Origin: Elgaria multicarinata webbii
Lineage: Eukaryota; Chordata; Lepidosauria; Squamata; Anguidae
Assembly: GCF_023053635.1 (NCBI RefSeq)
Contig: NC_086178.1
Coordinates: 30,617,226-30,681,225 of the forward strand
Length of the DNA: 64,000 nucleotides
Direction of reading: 5' to 3'
Positions 42,495 to 53,627 of the stretch are shown here, piece by piece (positions within the stretch are counted from its first letter, which is position 1; every line of letters starts with the position of its first letter). A program made the position numbers and the translations under genes. The notes below the pieces were generated by a model. It was not told the origin of the DNA. It did no database searches and was given only the letters and a program-made list of their open reading frames with translations.

Positions 42495-43153
42495 TAGGGT
42501 GACCATATGGAAAGGAGGACAGGGCTCCTGTATCTTTAACAGTAGCATTGAAAAGGGAGTTTCAGCAGGTGTCATTTCATTTGTATGCATGCAGCACCTG
42601 CTGATAACCCCTCTTCATCACAACATTTAAAGCTGCAGGAGCCCAGCCCTCTTTTGCATCTGGTCACTCTAGAATAGCACCTGCAGCTTTAATTGTTGTG
42701 ATGAAGAGGGATTTTCACCAGGTGCTACATGCATACTGAAAGAACTGGGCATGTTTAGCCTGGAGAAGAGAAGATTGAGGGGAGACCTGATAGCACCCTT
42801 CAAATACTTAAAAGGTTGTCACACAGAGGAGGGCCAGGATCTCTTCTCGATCCTCCCAGAGTGCAGGACACGGAATAACGGGCTCAAGTTAAAGGAAGCC
42901 AGATTCCAGCTGGACATCAGGAAAAACTTCCTGACTGTTAGAACAGTACGACAATGGAATCAGTTGCCTGGTGAGGTTGTGGGCTCTCCCATACTAGAGG
43001 CCTTCAAGAGGCATCTGTCAGGGATGCTTTAGGGTGGATTCCTGCATTGAGCAGGGGGTTGGACTCAATGGCCTTGTAGGCCCCTTCCAACTCTGCTATT
43101 CTATGATTCTATGATACAGGAGACCTGTCCTCCTTTTCCATAGGGTCACCCTA
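42495..43153. mobile_element. TAGGGTGACCATATGG element containing a CR1 fragment
   Basis: Inverted ends TAGGGTGACCATATGGAAA and CCATAGGGTCACCCTA, with TGTCAGA and TGTTAGA flanking. CTCCTGTATCTTTAACAG and CAGGAGACCTGTCCTCC belong to the element. A CR1 3' piece sits between 42739 and 43113. Same family as 30896-35144. Confidence 0.8.
42739..43113 (+). mobile_element. CR1 LINE 3' fragment
   Basis: Starts in the [16 protein letters not shown] part of ORF2 and runs to the TTCTATGATTCTATGAT tail. It is about 95% like the long CR1 by eye and was copied into the surrounding element. Confidence 0.9.
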
Positions 43154-43935
43154 TGTTAGAGAATGTACTACGCTTGCATTTAGTTGGTGCAGTCGTGTCT
43201 CACTGATGGCAAACATGATGTGTATGTGTAAATTTGGGCGTGCACGTAAAAAAGGCCTCGTTCTGGCCCATAACATAATGTTTGTTATTAAAACTCCCAC
43301 TAAATGCAGCTGTTCTCCTCCATCTCCCACCAATTGCTTCCCTGCAGGACTTGAGAAGTGACAGGTAAGCCCTTCCAGCTAATGAGCAGAACAGAGAGGC
43401 TTAGAATTCTTTGAAGTGATTCTTCTGAAAGGAAGTGGGTGTGGAATCTGAAAAACCGGTTCCCCTTCTAAAGCGTTGGAAAACATTGTCAAAAACTGCC
43501 ATCATGTTGAAAAGCCTGGCTACAGATGTGGGCCAAATCCTGCCTACCTTTTCTTTCCAATTGCATGATTCATGTTAGTCCACCTTTGCAAATATTAGTG
43601 TAGCGTCTTCTCTTACTGGAGTGTCTCCTTTGCTTTGGTATCTTCTGGGATTCTTTCTTGTGACACTTCCTTCCATACTTCATGTTTCTTTTCCACCACA
43701 TCCATCCCATCTTTGGCCTCCTTAGGGAGCAGTACTGAACTCCTCAGACTAAATCATGGCAATTGCTTGAAGGCATAATCTTTTGCATTCCTCCTTCCCA
43801 GGCATCATGTGCAGCATTAAGGCATCATGTGCAGCTTTTGTTTCCTACGCATTAGCACTTGAGATTAGTGGGGTCTTTGTATTTATTGACAAATTACAGA
43901 AGTTATGGGAGTGCAGCAGCAAGCACATGGGTAGT

Positions 43936-44308
43936 GGGGAATCCGCACGTCGTACCGAGACCGCTTCTAAGCGACCCAGTGCGACGTGAAAGCGATCGTG
44001 TAACTTGCCTGTAAAAGAGCCGAGGAAGAAGCGTCCTTGCCGCTGCCGCCACCCAACTCCCTCCTCGCCGGCTGGGACAAAGAGCTCAGGGGAAGAAGGC
44101 GGGGTGGAGAGCTTCTTCCGCTCTCCACCCCGCCTTCTTCTGCCGAGCTCTCCGAGCCGGCCGGCGAGGAGGGAGTTGGGTGGTGGCGGCGGCGCCAGTG
44201 CCGGCAAGGACGCCTCTTCCTCGGCTCTTTTACAGGCAAGTTACACGATCGTTTTCGGGGTGCACTGGGGGCGGATGGAAGCGCCCTGAGAACAACGTGC
44301 GGATTCCC
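43936..44308. mobile_element. GC-rich foldback element, GGGGAATCCGCACGT ends
   Basis: Terminal GGGGAATCCGCACGT is inverted at the right end. Long internal arms (about 43998-44115 and 44120-44251) share CGTGTAACTTGCCTGTAAAA, AACTCCCTCCTCGCCGGC and GGCGGGGTGGAGAG in opposite orientation. It folds into a hairpin of more than 100 base pairs. Open frames across it are non-coding. Confidence 0.75.
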
Positions 44309-45244
44309 CCCAAGTTTTCAGGCATCATTTCAGCCCTCTCCAAATCAAAATATTTTCTCAAAAAAAAAATTAGATTGTTACTTTTGTCAGCCCAAAAACA
44401 ATTAGGCCCCACTCCTACCCCTTCGAGGTACAGGTGAATCTTCCAGGTACACATCAGATGGATTAAGGGTGCAATCCTATCAGTTGCACCCTTGCTGTTC
44501 AAACCCCCCTGAATTTGGGGGCTTCCAAAATTCTTTTGCCCTGCCAGGTTGAAGCCAACGGGACTGAAAGAGTAGCAGAGGCAATCTTTTCCTCTCCACC
44601 TGGCCTCTTGGGTCTCCTCCCCCTCCCTGCCCACCAGAATGCCTCCTTTCCCCCCTCTCTGAGGTTTATTTTTCCAACCTTGGAAAGGCAGTTGCCAGGG
44701 TTCTCTCCATGCTGGCTGTGAGGGGGCGGATGTCTGACTCTTCCTTCCAAGTTTGGAACATGGTCCCTGGATCCTTGCCAAGGGACCATAGGATTGCTCT
44801 CTAAAGAGATTTCTTGCTGTGCCAATGTATTCCATTAATCAGCCTAGGTTGAAATTCCTTACCCTTGTTCTTGGGAGTAAGTACCATTAGACCGAATAGG
44901 ATTTACTCTTGAGTAGACATATATAAGTTGCACTGTGAGATTATCCCCTAACAACTGCCAGATTGTTCTAAAACAGCAGTGGGAATTTATGGCCCTCCAG
45001 GTAATGTTGGATTTCATTGCTCATCAGGTCCAGCCAGCATGGCCAATTGTAAGGGATGATGGGAGTTGTAGTCCAATAACAACTGGAGAGCCACAAGTCC
45101 CATCCCCCCGTACTAACCCATCTTTCTGCTGCACCACACTGGACCAATTTCTCTGAACCTTCTCCTGAATCATCCTTGTACTCCTCTCCTTCCAGGCCTT
45201 TTCCTTAGATAACCAATTAACACATTTGCTTCTCCTTTTGGCAG

Positions 45245-45529
45245 GACCTGGTTGCCTGGATCACGGCTGGCTTCCTGCATATTCCACATGCTGAGGACAT
45301 ACCTAACACACCAACAATCGGAAATGTGATTGGCTTCCTCCTGAGACCCAACAACTATTTTGATGATGACCCCTCCATGTATTCTCCAGATGGTGTTTTT
45401 TTCACCAGCCAAGAGGACTTCACTTCCTGTGATGTCAACCATCTTGCATGCCTGCCAAAAACAGCTGCATGCATGCCCAACTTTCCCCCTTTCACTTATG
45501 AGGGCTTCCAAAACACGACAAAGCTCTGA
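45245..45529 (+). CDS. AOC3: Shared exon 4 of the AOC3-like amine oxidase (C terminus)
   Basis: 285 bases including the TGA. Encodes [20 protein letters not shown], then the C-terminal strands. The first His of LHIPH corresponds to the third copper ligand (human His684), so every first exon depends on this one. Cys residues in [17 protein letters not shown] match the C-terminal disulfide of VAP-1. The human RGD in this region is replaced by TSQED (VFFTSQED). The protein ends FQNTTKL. Confidence 0.96.
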   Translation, partial: DLVAWITAGFLHIPHAEDIPNTPTIGNVIGFLLRPNNYFDDDPSMYSPDGVFFTSQEDFTSCDVNHLACLPKTAACMPNFPPFTYEGFQNTTKL

Positions 45530-45954
45530 TCCCTTCTGGTCTTCGGATGGGTGGGCATGTTTTGAGTTGGAAGCAGGAGGGAGTACAGCTCAGCATGAAA
45601 TCTGTGAATGCGAAGATCAGCTAATGCTGAGCTCTGTCTATCCAGTGTCTTTGAAAGCTGAATCTTAAGCCTTCTTGCATGTGTTGTATATGTTTGAAAA
45701 TTGTATTTGCAATAATCCTTTCTCTGGGCTCAGATGTCTCCAGGAGATTGCTCAGGTGCAGTTTACTTTCCCTACCAGCTTTCTTTTACTAAATGCTCAT
45801 ATGTGTCTCACTACCATCCCAAGATGCCAATTGGTGTATCTACACTATAAGTAAATTGCAAAACAATTGTCCTCCCTCCCCAAGAAATCCTAGGAAAAAT
45901 CTAATCTGTACTCATTGTTTCAAGAAGAAAATGGTAGTTACCATCATAAATAAA
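45530..45954 (+). other. Probable 3' untranslated region
   Basis: No further exon follows the TGA. The first AATAAA run is at 45949-45954, within a TAAA repeat, so it is a weak polyadenylation candidate. Another site further on cannot be excluded. Confidence 0.4.
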
Positions 45955-47935
45955 TAAATAAATAAATGAGGAAAGTCCAGCAGTGATGGTTACAGGCATT
46001 TTATTGAGCAAGAAAAGAAAATTGCTCATGAGAGATTAATCTGAAGATGCCGAGTCTGTAGAATGAATCACTGGCTGGAGGATGGTGGAAGTTGGCAGAC
46101 ATATTTCTGTCTAAACATAGCATTGCATCCTTAAGGTCTCATCTGCTGTCTGCTGATAGTAGGATCAACCAAGCCTAGACTAGAAAGTGATTTATTGTGA
46201 CTAAAATGTATTTATTATGCCCTTACTTGATGGGTGATGCATGGGTGAAAATGTTAACAGTTTATAAGGGAAATGTACCACTTCATTCTCAACTCTCAGG
46301 AGACTGGTGGCACTTGTGTAGTACAATGAAGCCTCAAACAGATTGTTTATTCTCCTGGGAAAATGTGCTTTTATAGGATTTATTGAATACAGATTTGCTG
46401 TTTTGCTTCCCGAATACTTCGACAAGTTCTGTAATAGCACTGGTGCTGTGAATTGTAATGGGTTGTTAATATTTTCACCAATGGTGATTGGTTCCATCTA
46501 TGTCATAGGGAATCTACACACAGTCTTCGGGGCGCCTGGAGTGCGCCTGCAGTGCGCCCCAAAATCGATGCTGTAGACAGTACCTTAATCATTCCAAGAG
46601 GAGGAGGAGGAGGAGGAGGAGGCCCCGCATCGCCCCTCATGGGGACGGGGTGAAGAGTTGCCGGGCCCGGCGGCTTCGCCAGGGAATCAGCTGCATCCTT
46701 GGCGACGAGAGAAATACATTTTGCACATGTTCAGAGATACTCTTATCTTTAACGTTACATAATATGCCTCCATATTGAAAATGTATTCCAAGACTGAATT
46801 CTGGTATGACCCCATGTAAAAAGTGGGGGAAATAACTTTAGAAAAATACCTGTGTTTGGGAATTGCCTGACATTTAGGTCACCAGTTGCTTTATATCACT
46901 TAACTGCAATGTGCTAACAGGGGCTATGAGAATTAAAGTGTCAGCTTCCAATAACTATGTTTCCTAACTTATTCCCAATTTATCATGCCATTTGCCTTTT
47001 AATGAGCTCAGGCCTATTACCAAGAAATTGAGCATGATGTGGCTGTTCATAAACGGCCTGTCAAGAAGATTTATGCAGATCAGTTATGGCCTTGCCAATC
47101 CAAACACAGGTTCACTGAGCAAAAATGTTCAGCAGCTTTGGGGGGAAAAGTGAAGTCAAAGACCAAATGGTTTATCAGGCTTTTGAAATTAAATAAATAG
47201 ATATTCCTGAATTTTATGTAAATTTGTAATTTGCTGTTTCTGCAAGCACCAGTATTCATTATTGCTTTAATGGATGCATGTCTCCAAAAGTCAAGTAACC
47301 TGCCGTGTTTGGCCCCATTTTACACAAAACCAAATTGCCTTTCAATTTAGCAAAAGACAGACTGGATAGAAATGTTTAAGTAAATGAGATTTTGTCATAT
47401 CTCATTTCGCAAACGTCAGGACAGGTCAGGTATCATTCCACAAGTCAAGCACAAAAGGTACAATCAGTTTAAAATAATAATAATTGTGGCACTTTTATAA
47501 TGGGGAGGCTGTCACTTTGCAAGAGTCAATCCAGACCTGATCAAGAACCATGTATCTGTTCCCTAGACATATGTCTGCATCACCTGTTCATTATAAATGG
47601 CAACTGTTGATAAAAATATACCTTAATCACTCCTGGTGGCCAAGAGATTAATCCTACAACAGTGGAAAGACCTTTCTATGCACGAAAGAGAGCCTGAAAA
47701 AACGTTGTCTGCTTTTGAGAGCACAGCTTATTGAAGCCACACAAATGGACAGCAGTCTAGACATTTGGACATCCTACATGGTCACCTAAGCATGACCCCA
47801 AAGACAGTTTTCAGTGTACTGCATATTGATAGGTTGTTCTATATGTGTCACTTTTTCACGGAATACATTGCTTGCCAACACCAATCTGTGTCAGTTGTTG
47901 GAAAGGAAAACTTGAAATACACTAAAATTATAAAT
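45955..47935. other. Intergenic, no gene seen
   Basis: Mostly unique AT-rich sequence. A short element with GGGAATCTACACA and inverted TGTAGAC ends lies at 46505-46588, followed by a GGA microsatellite at about 46597-46622. Confidence 0.45.
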
Positions 47936-48075
47936 TTTATTTATTTATTTATTTAATTACATTTATATACCGCCCCACAGCTGAAGCTCTCTAGGCGGTT
48001 CACAAAAGCTAAAAACAGTAAACATTAAAAATATACAAAATTTAAAAACCATCAGAAACATAAAAATTAAAAATA
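47936..48075 (+). repeat. Dispersed reptile repeat (TATACCGCCCCACAGCTGAAG type)
   Basis: Same family as 38465-38560 and 57423-57465: a TTTATT run, then CCGCCC-A-AGCTGAAGCTCTC and GGCGGTTCACAAAA. The family is not named. Confidence 0.55.
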
Positions 48076-48545
48076 CCTTGATGTTTGTTTGAATATTTTG
48101 TAGAATCTCTTAAATGTATACATATAAATGGGGATCTGTGAACATTTGGAGAAGGATTTTCTTTTTCTTTTAAATATTCTACTTATTTCCCATCTATAAT
48201 GCATTTATTTAAAATGTTTATATGCCCCTTTTCTACAATAGGGGTTTAAGGCTCCAAGCCGGAACAAAATTAGAAGAATTATAATCGTAAATCACCAAGA
48301 AACAGCAGGATTTAAAAAATGAAAATACAAGCAGCCATTAAAACAAATTTGATTAGATTTTCTTCAGCAGCTCAAAACAATTGTAAACATGTCTTAAAAC
48401 CACTCATGGTTCAAAAGCCATCCTAAAAATGAACAGTTTAACAACCGGGGAGAAGGCCATTACAGAGGGAGCAAGATGAAACTCCCATAGGAGGGAATTC
48501 TGGAACTTAGGTGCAGCCATTGAAAAGGCCTCTCCCGAGTCCTAA

Positions 48546-48905
48546 CTAGAACATAAGAACATCAGAAGAGCCCTGCTGGATCACACCGAGGGTCCATCTA
48601 ATCCAGCATTCTGTTCATACAGTGGTTATCCAGCTGTTGACCAGGGACCAACAAAGCAGGGCATGGTGTAGCAGCACCCTCCCAACCATGTTCCCCAGCA
48701 ACTGGTGCACATAGGCTCACTTCTCAACATACTTCAGAGGAAGTTGGACACATAGAACATAAGAAGGGCCAAGCTGGATCAGACCAACGGTCCATCTAGA
48801 CCAGTGTTCTGTTCACACAGTGGCCAAACAGCTATCAATGGGAAGCCCACTGTGGGTTTTAGCGGCAGTGCGGGGCCAAAGTCACCCAAGGCTACCTGGT
48901 CATAA
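48546..48905 (+). repeat. Two successive dispersed LINE-tail-like repeats
   Basis: Two copies (48546-48740 and 48751-48905), both with AGAACATAAGAA, CTGGATCA-ACC and GTCCATCTA-CCAG. They belong to the repeat also found at 4722, 49803 and 56993. Confidence 0.6.
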
Positions 48906-49802
48906 TCTTCCGCACTTTGGTGAAGTGTACTTTTTTCTATTTAATCACAATAATTATTTCTAAATTCACATCTTTACATATAAGTTAGCAATAGCTGTCC
49001 TCTTCTGTCCTCTTTTTTGATTATGCGTTTCTTCTTTTTAGTTGATTCATAAGTGGCCACCCTACCAATATTATTCCTGTTTTGCTTTTCTCTCTCTGAC
49101 TATATCCCCTTTTCCAGCATTTTGAACTGCCTGGGAAGAGAGCCAACAATTGGGCATCCTTCCAGTACGAGAGAGAGAGAGAGAGAGAGAGAGATATGAA
49201 TCACCCCAGTTCCAAAGAAGGGAGCAATGGGGATTCCCCCTAACACTCAGATTTAAGCAGCTGTCAAAGAATTGCACTCAATTACATACTAAATTTGCTG
49301 AGGAACAAGAATTATCATCTTAATTACTGTTTTCCAGAAAAGGTACTTCAAAGTTAGCCTAGCTATGGCTGAGACTGAACTCCTCTACCACCTCTCAGGC
49401 TGTGGGTGGGGAGGGGGGGAATGAATATGACATCAGTACTCTGATACCCTAGCAATTGGGATAGATGTGTGGGTTTATTCAGTTGGGTGGGTTGTCACTC
49501 TTTTTGGCCTTTATTCCTGATAATTCTGTTGTTACCCCCAAACCTTGTCATGACTCTTAAGTTGGAGTCTTTTAGAGGGAAGGAAGATGGTGGACCTGTT
49601 CCTCCAGCTACTGGTGCTGAGCTGGAATCCAATGTACTTGCCTACCTCCTGCATTTGCAGAACCCACTGTCAATTTTTGTAGGCCACATTTTTTTTGTCT
49701 TTGATACAGCAGGCCTTTTGAGAAGGAGAAGCTTTCAGGACTTATTTTGATGTAATATTGGAGGGAGACCACTGAAGAACTCTTCCCCCCCCACACCACA
49801 CA

Positions 49803-49960
49803 CACATAAGACCATAAGAGCCATGCTGGATCAGAACAAGGGGCCATCTAGTCCAGCATTTTATTCACACAGTGGCCAACCAGCTGTCGACCAAGGACCC
49901 ACAAGCAGGACACGGTGCAGCTGCACCCTCCCACCCATGTTCCCCAGAAACCTTCATCTC
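49803..49960 (+). repeat. Dispersed LINE-tail-like repeat
   Basis: Contains GCCATGCTGGATCAGA, CCAGCATTTTATTCACACAG and CCCTCCCACCCATGTTCCCC. Same family as above. Confidence 0.55.
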
Positions 49961-50624
49961 TAGGGACCCTAGGAAAAGAGGTAGAGTTGCTGTATGCCCT
50001 ACTTTAAAGAGGACAGTATTTCAAGGCCTGTCAGAGGACAGTTCTCTATTTGAAGACATCCTTTGTTTGAAAGGCTGCCCAGTTCAAGTCACGTTTATCA
50101 AAGATGAAAAATCATAAGGGAGAGCAGCAAGGGTGGCCAAGTGTCGTACTTTACGGAGGCCTGCCTTTTATTTTGGATTGCTGGAAGAGGACAGCGCTCT
50201 GTTTGATGGGCTGTCCAGTCTGAGTCAGGTTTAAAGATAAAATCATAAGAAGGGGAGAAGCTTGAACTTGCCAATCCACAGTTAGCTCCTGGACAGAGGA
50301 ATGAGCAGGCAAGAAGGTCTCCTAGTCAATCTTCTCCACTATGGTGAGACATCTTGCAGTTCTATTTAAATTACAGTAATCTTTCCTAAATCTGCACCTA
50401 GTCATATAAATTACCACAGAGAAATTTTATGTAGATTTGTGCTTCCTTTTGTCCTATTAGTGATGCATAAGTGCCTCTCCCATGGGGGAGTTGTGGAAAG
50501 ATAGGGTGGCCAGGTGACCTACTTTACAAAGGACAGTCTTCTATTTAAAGAGTGGTCCGAGGACAGGCTCTATTTTAAAGTGTCCTCTGTTTGAAAAGAT
50601 GTCCAGTCCTAGTCTGGTTTAAAG
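49961..50624. repeat. Serial repeat of a TTTAAAGAGGACAG-type element
   Basis: Three related blocks (about 49975-50105, 50135-50235, 50505-50624), each with CCTACTTTA-AGAGGACAG and TTTGAA-G-TGTCCAGTC words. Text after the middle block (GGCACATGG-like, CACTATGGTGAGA) reappears at 52477-52590, to the right of the hAT-like element, so that element was inserted into one of these repeats. Confidence 0.5.
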
Positions 50625-52468
50625 TAGGGGTGTGCACAGACCCCCCGCTCCGCTTCACTTGCAGATCCGCCATTTTCCGGATCGGGCCGCTCCGCCCCGC
50701 CCCCGCTCCGCCCACTTCCGCTCCGCTCCGCCCGGAGCTCCGGATCCGGATCCGGAGCTCCGTTTCCCCCCCCCCATAGGCTTGCATTGAAAGCTAAAAA
50801 ATTATACAACTTTTTTTCTGTTCAAGTTAGAAACCTCATGTTTGGCACCATGACACCTCATGGGGATATACACACACATGCCAAGTTTCAAAGCAATCCC
50901 ATCATCCCCTGATTTTTGGCGAATTTTTGAAAATCGGGCACCCCACACACACCATCCCTGCGAGGTGGGCAGGGGAGGAGGGAGGGAAGGCAGGCAGGCA
51001 TGCAGCTGGCATTTCTGGGGGCATAAGGAAGTGAGCCAAGGATAAGCCAGTAATGCATATAAAATGGAATAAATCAATCAATAAACAAAGGAGGGGTGGA
51101 ATTAAAAGCAGCAGTGTTGCTCAATAAACAACAAGAAGAACTTTTTTTAAAAGGCTATATCTGTCTTTTACCAGCAATAGGGGGACGTGCCCGGGGGAGG
51201 GGGAAGTAGCTGCCAGTTCAAGACACTGACAGCCACAGCTCTGAGAAGAAGTAAAACGCTCACTTCGACTCAGAACAGGCATTGCTCCACCACTGAAAAG
51301 TGACCATTCACTTCAACTCATGATAGGCATTGCTCCACCGTTTTACTCTCTTTGGAAGGCTCTAATGGCCTTCCAGTGCAGGAGAGAGTGGGGGCACGTC
51401 CACGATGAGATGCCCTAGGGGAGCTCATCCCCTTGCACCACATCGATTCAGTTGTTCCCCAAGGTTAGGGTGGGGAGCAGTGCTGTGTTTCTATCTCTTA
51501 TTCTTGGCTTAGTATATGATTTCAGGTTGTGTTTGTGCATTTGGTGGGGCTACTGTGTTAAAAAACACGGGGAAAAGCCCGTTCAGATGAAGAAAGAGAA
51601 GTTTCCCAGAATCCCAAGTTACCTGTTTTGCCTATGCCCTCCTCCAACTTTGGGATCATCATGACCGGGAGCTGACTCTGCCCCTCAGCCCTTTGAAAAA
51701 GGTATTTTTCCCGCCGATTTTTTAAAAACGTCTAGCCCGCGACCCGTACGATGCAGAAAGTTGAGAGTGGTCTCAAAATGACCCCCATCCACGACTCTCT
51801 GTGCACAAGAATTTTCAGAACGATAGCTTAACCCCCCCCAGTTATCCCCGATTCTTTCCCTCAATGCAATCCTATGGGCGAAAAGCCGAAAACGCAGTTT
51901 GAGCCGCGCGGTTGACCCGATTTTCACAAAAATATAGCCCGCGACCCGTACGATGCAGAAAGTTGAGAGTGGTCTCAAAATGACCCCCATCCACGACTCT
52001 CTGTGCACAAGAATTTCCAGAACGATAGCTTAAACCCCCCCCAGTTATCCCCGATTCTTTCCCTCAATGCAATCCTATGGGCGAAAAGCCGAAAACGCAG
52101 TTTGAGCCGCGCGGTTGACCCGATTTTCACAAAAATATAGCCCGCGACCCAGACAACGCAGAGAGGTGAGAGTGGTCTCAAAATGACCCCCATCCACGAC
52201 TCTCTGTGCACAAGAATTTCCAGAACGATAGCTTCAAAAACAACGTAGTTATGCGCGATTATTTGCCGCAATGCAATCCTATGGCGAAATGTTTTCAAGA
52301 TGGCGACCGGAGCGCTCCGCCTGAACTCGGAGCTCCGAAAAATGGGCGCTTCTCTTCGCCTTGCTTCTAGGGGGTCCGCGGTCCGCTCCTACTCCGCCTC
52401 TGGGTAAGGCGGAGCAGGCCAATCCGCTACTGCTTCTACGCTCCTAATCGGAGCGGAGCACATCCCTA
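50625..52468. mobile_element. hAT-like non-autonomous element with perfect 8-bp TSD
   Basis: GTTTAAAG at 50617-50624 and 52469-52476 flank ends TAGGGGTGTGC and GCACATCCCTA. 1844 bp without a transposase frame. The left part shares text with the element at 6822 (CCATCATCCCCTGATTTTT). The right part is a 202-bp tandem repeat, listed separately. CCGCTCCGC words in both arms add a subterminal palindrome. Confidence 0.85.
51733..52280. repeat. 202-203 bp tandem repeat inside the hAT-like element
   Basis: The word TAGCCCGCGACCC starts at 51733, 51935 and 52138. The first two units are nearly identical; the third is diverged and shortened. Each contains CATCCACGACTCTCTGTGCA and CAATGCAATCCTATGG. 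Repeats inside hAT elements are often transposase-binding regions, but that is only a possibility here. Confidence 0.85.
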
Positions 52469-52476
52469 GTTTAAAG

Positions 52477-53627
52477 CCAAAGAACCATAAAAAGGGCCCC
52501 TGAAGTTTCTCATCAACAGGTAGCACCTGGACTGAGCAGGCACATGGTTAGTCTTCACCACTATGGTGAGATGTCTTGTATTTCTATTCAGATGTTGTTG
52601 TTGTTGTTGTTGATGATGATGATGGTAATAATAATATCTAAAATCACAAACTGATGTGAAAGCAGAACAAAGCAAATTTAGGATTGGAAAAACGTACAAC
52701 TGGGTGAAACCAAAATGGACAGATTTGTCTATTCCTACTTGGGTATGTGTGTATGTATTAGCTCCCAGTTGCTCCTTGCCACGTCCTTTCTCTATACACC
52801 TATTACCACAGGTAGAATTCATTTTCATCTTTTATTAGAAACATTAGAAAACATATATGCTTCCAAATGTGTGTTTTATGCTGAATTCAGTATGCGGAAA
52901 ATCTTTTTCTGTCTGCCGCATCTTTCAATGGTGGAGAAACCTGTCAAATTGAATTAAATCCAGGTAGAGGAACCTGCTGCCTAAATATGTCTGGCTCTAG
53001 TTGGCTACGTTGCATTTCAGTTGCAATTAAAGCTGTAGAGATGAATTCCTTTTATAAGTGCTGAGTCATGTGCAGTTATACGGATCTAGACTAAGTGAGG
53101 AATGTTTGGGCCATGTTTCAATAATTCCAGCTTTAGTGTTGACTATGCAAAGTTTCTCTTCGGAACTCTTCTGCTCGTAGGCACAATTAGGCTATCAAGA
53201 AATCAACGCTTGCTGTGATGTGCCATTTCCCCATGGTACTGCAGGACATGTGGCTGGGCTGGGCTTTGCGGTGTTGACATGCACTGCAAGTCTTTTTGTT
53301 TTAAGTTTAAAAAGCAAGCAAGCAACAACAACAAACTCTCAACCTTCAGCTCTCTCAGAAAGTTAAAAGGGACGTCTCCCCAACCACCCCTCTTACTTTC
53401 AGAGGTAGGGAATGTGGTGCCTGTGGGTATGAGTGCATACCTGGCCACCTTTCTTGGCACCCAAGAAAATGCTCTACCCCTCTTACTTTTTTTAAAAAAA
53501 AACAACTCACAAAGTTTCTTGTTTGCAGCTAGTTTGCCTTCAAAGAATAGAGAGGGGCCAAACTTCTCCCTTCTACTTTTCCCATGAAAACCTCCGGGCT
53601 CTATTCAGCGGGCTCAGAGACATTCTT
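52477..53627. other. Intergenic, no gene seen
   Basis: A short TTG/TGA microsatellite is at 52592-52625. The rest is AT-rich sequence without a recognisable product. Confidence 0.4.

Larger units (their letters stand above)
39371..45244 (+). other. Intron 3
   Basis: 5.9 kb, mostly transposon material listed separately (39862, 40654, 42495, 43936) plus unassigned AT-rich sequence at 40800-42490, 43160-43930 and 44310-45240. It includes a diverged copy of a CCAGCATGGCCAATTG-type repeat at about 44964-45095. No exon-like frame is supported. The acceptor is TCCTTTTGGCAG. Confidence 0.7.

Noticed and set aside
9993-45529. Four or five separate complete amine oxidase genes
   Set aside because: No second copy of exon 2 or exon 4 text ([14 protein letters not shown]) is visible between the first exons, and each first exon lacks the third copper ligand. 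A shared tail explains the sequence better.
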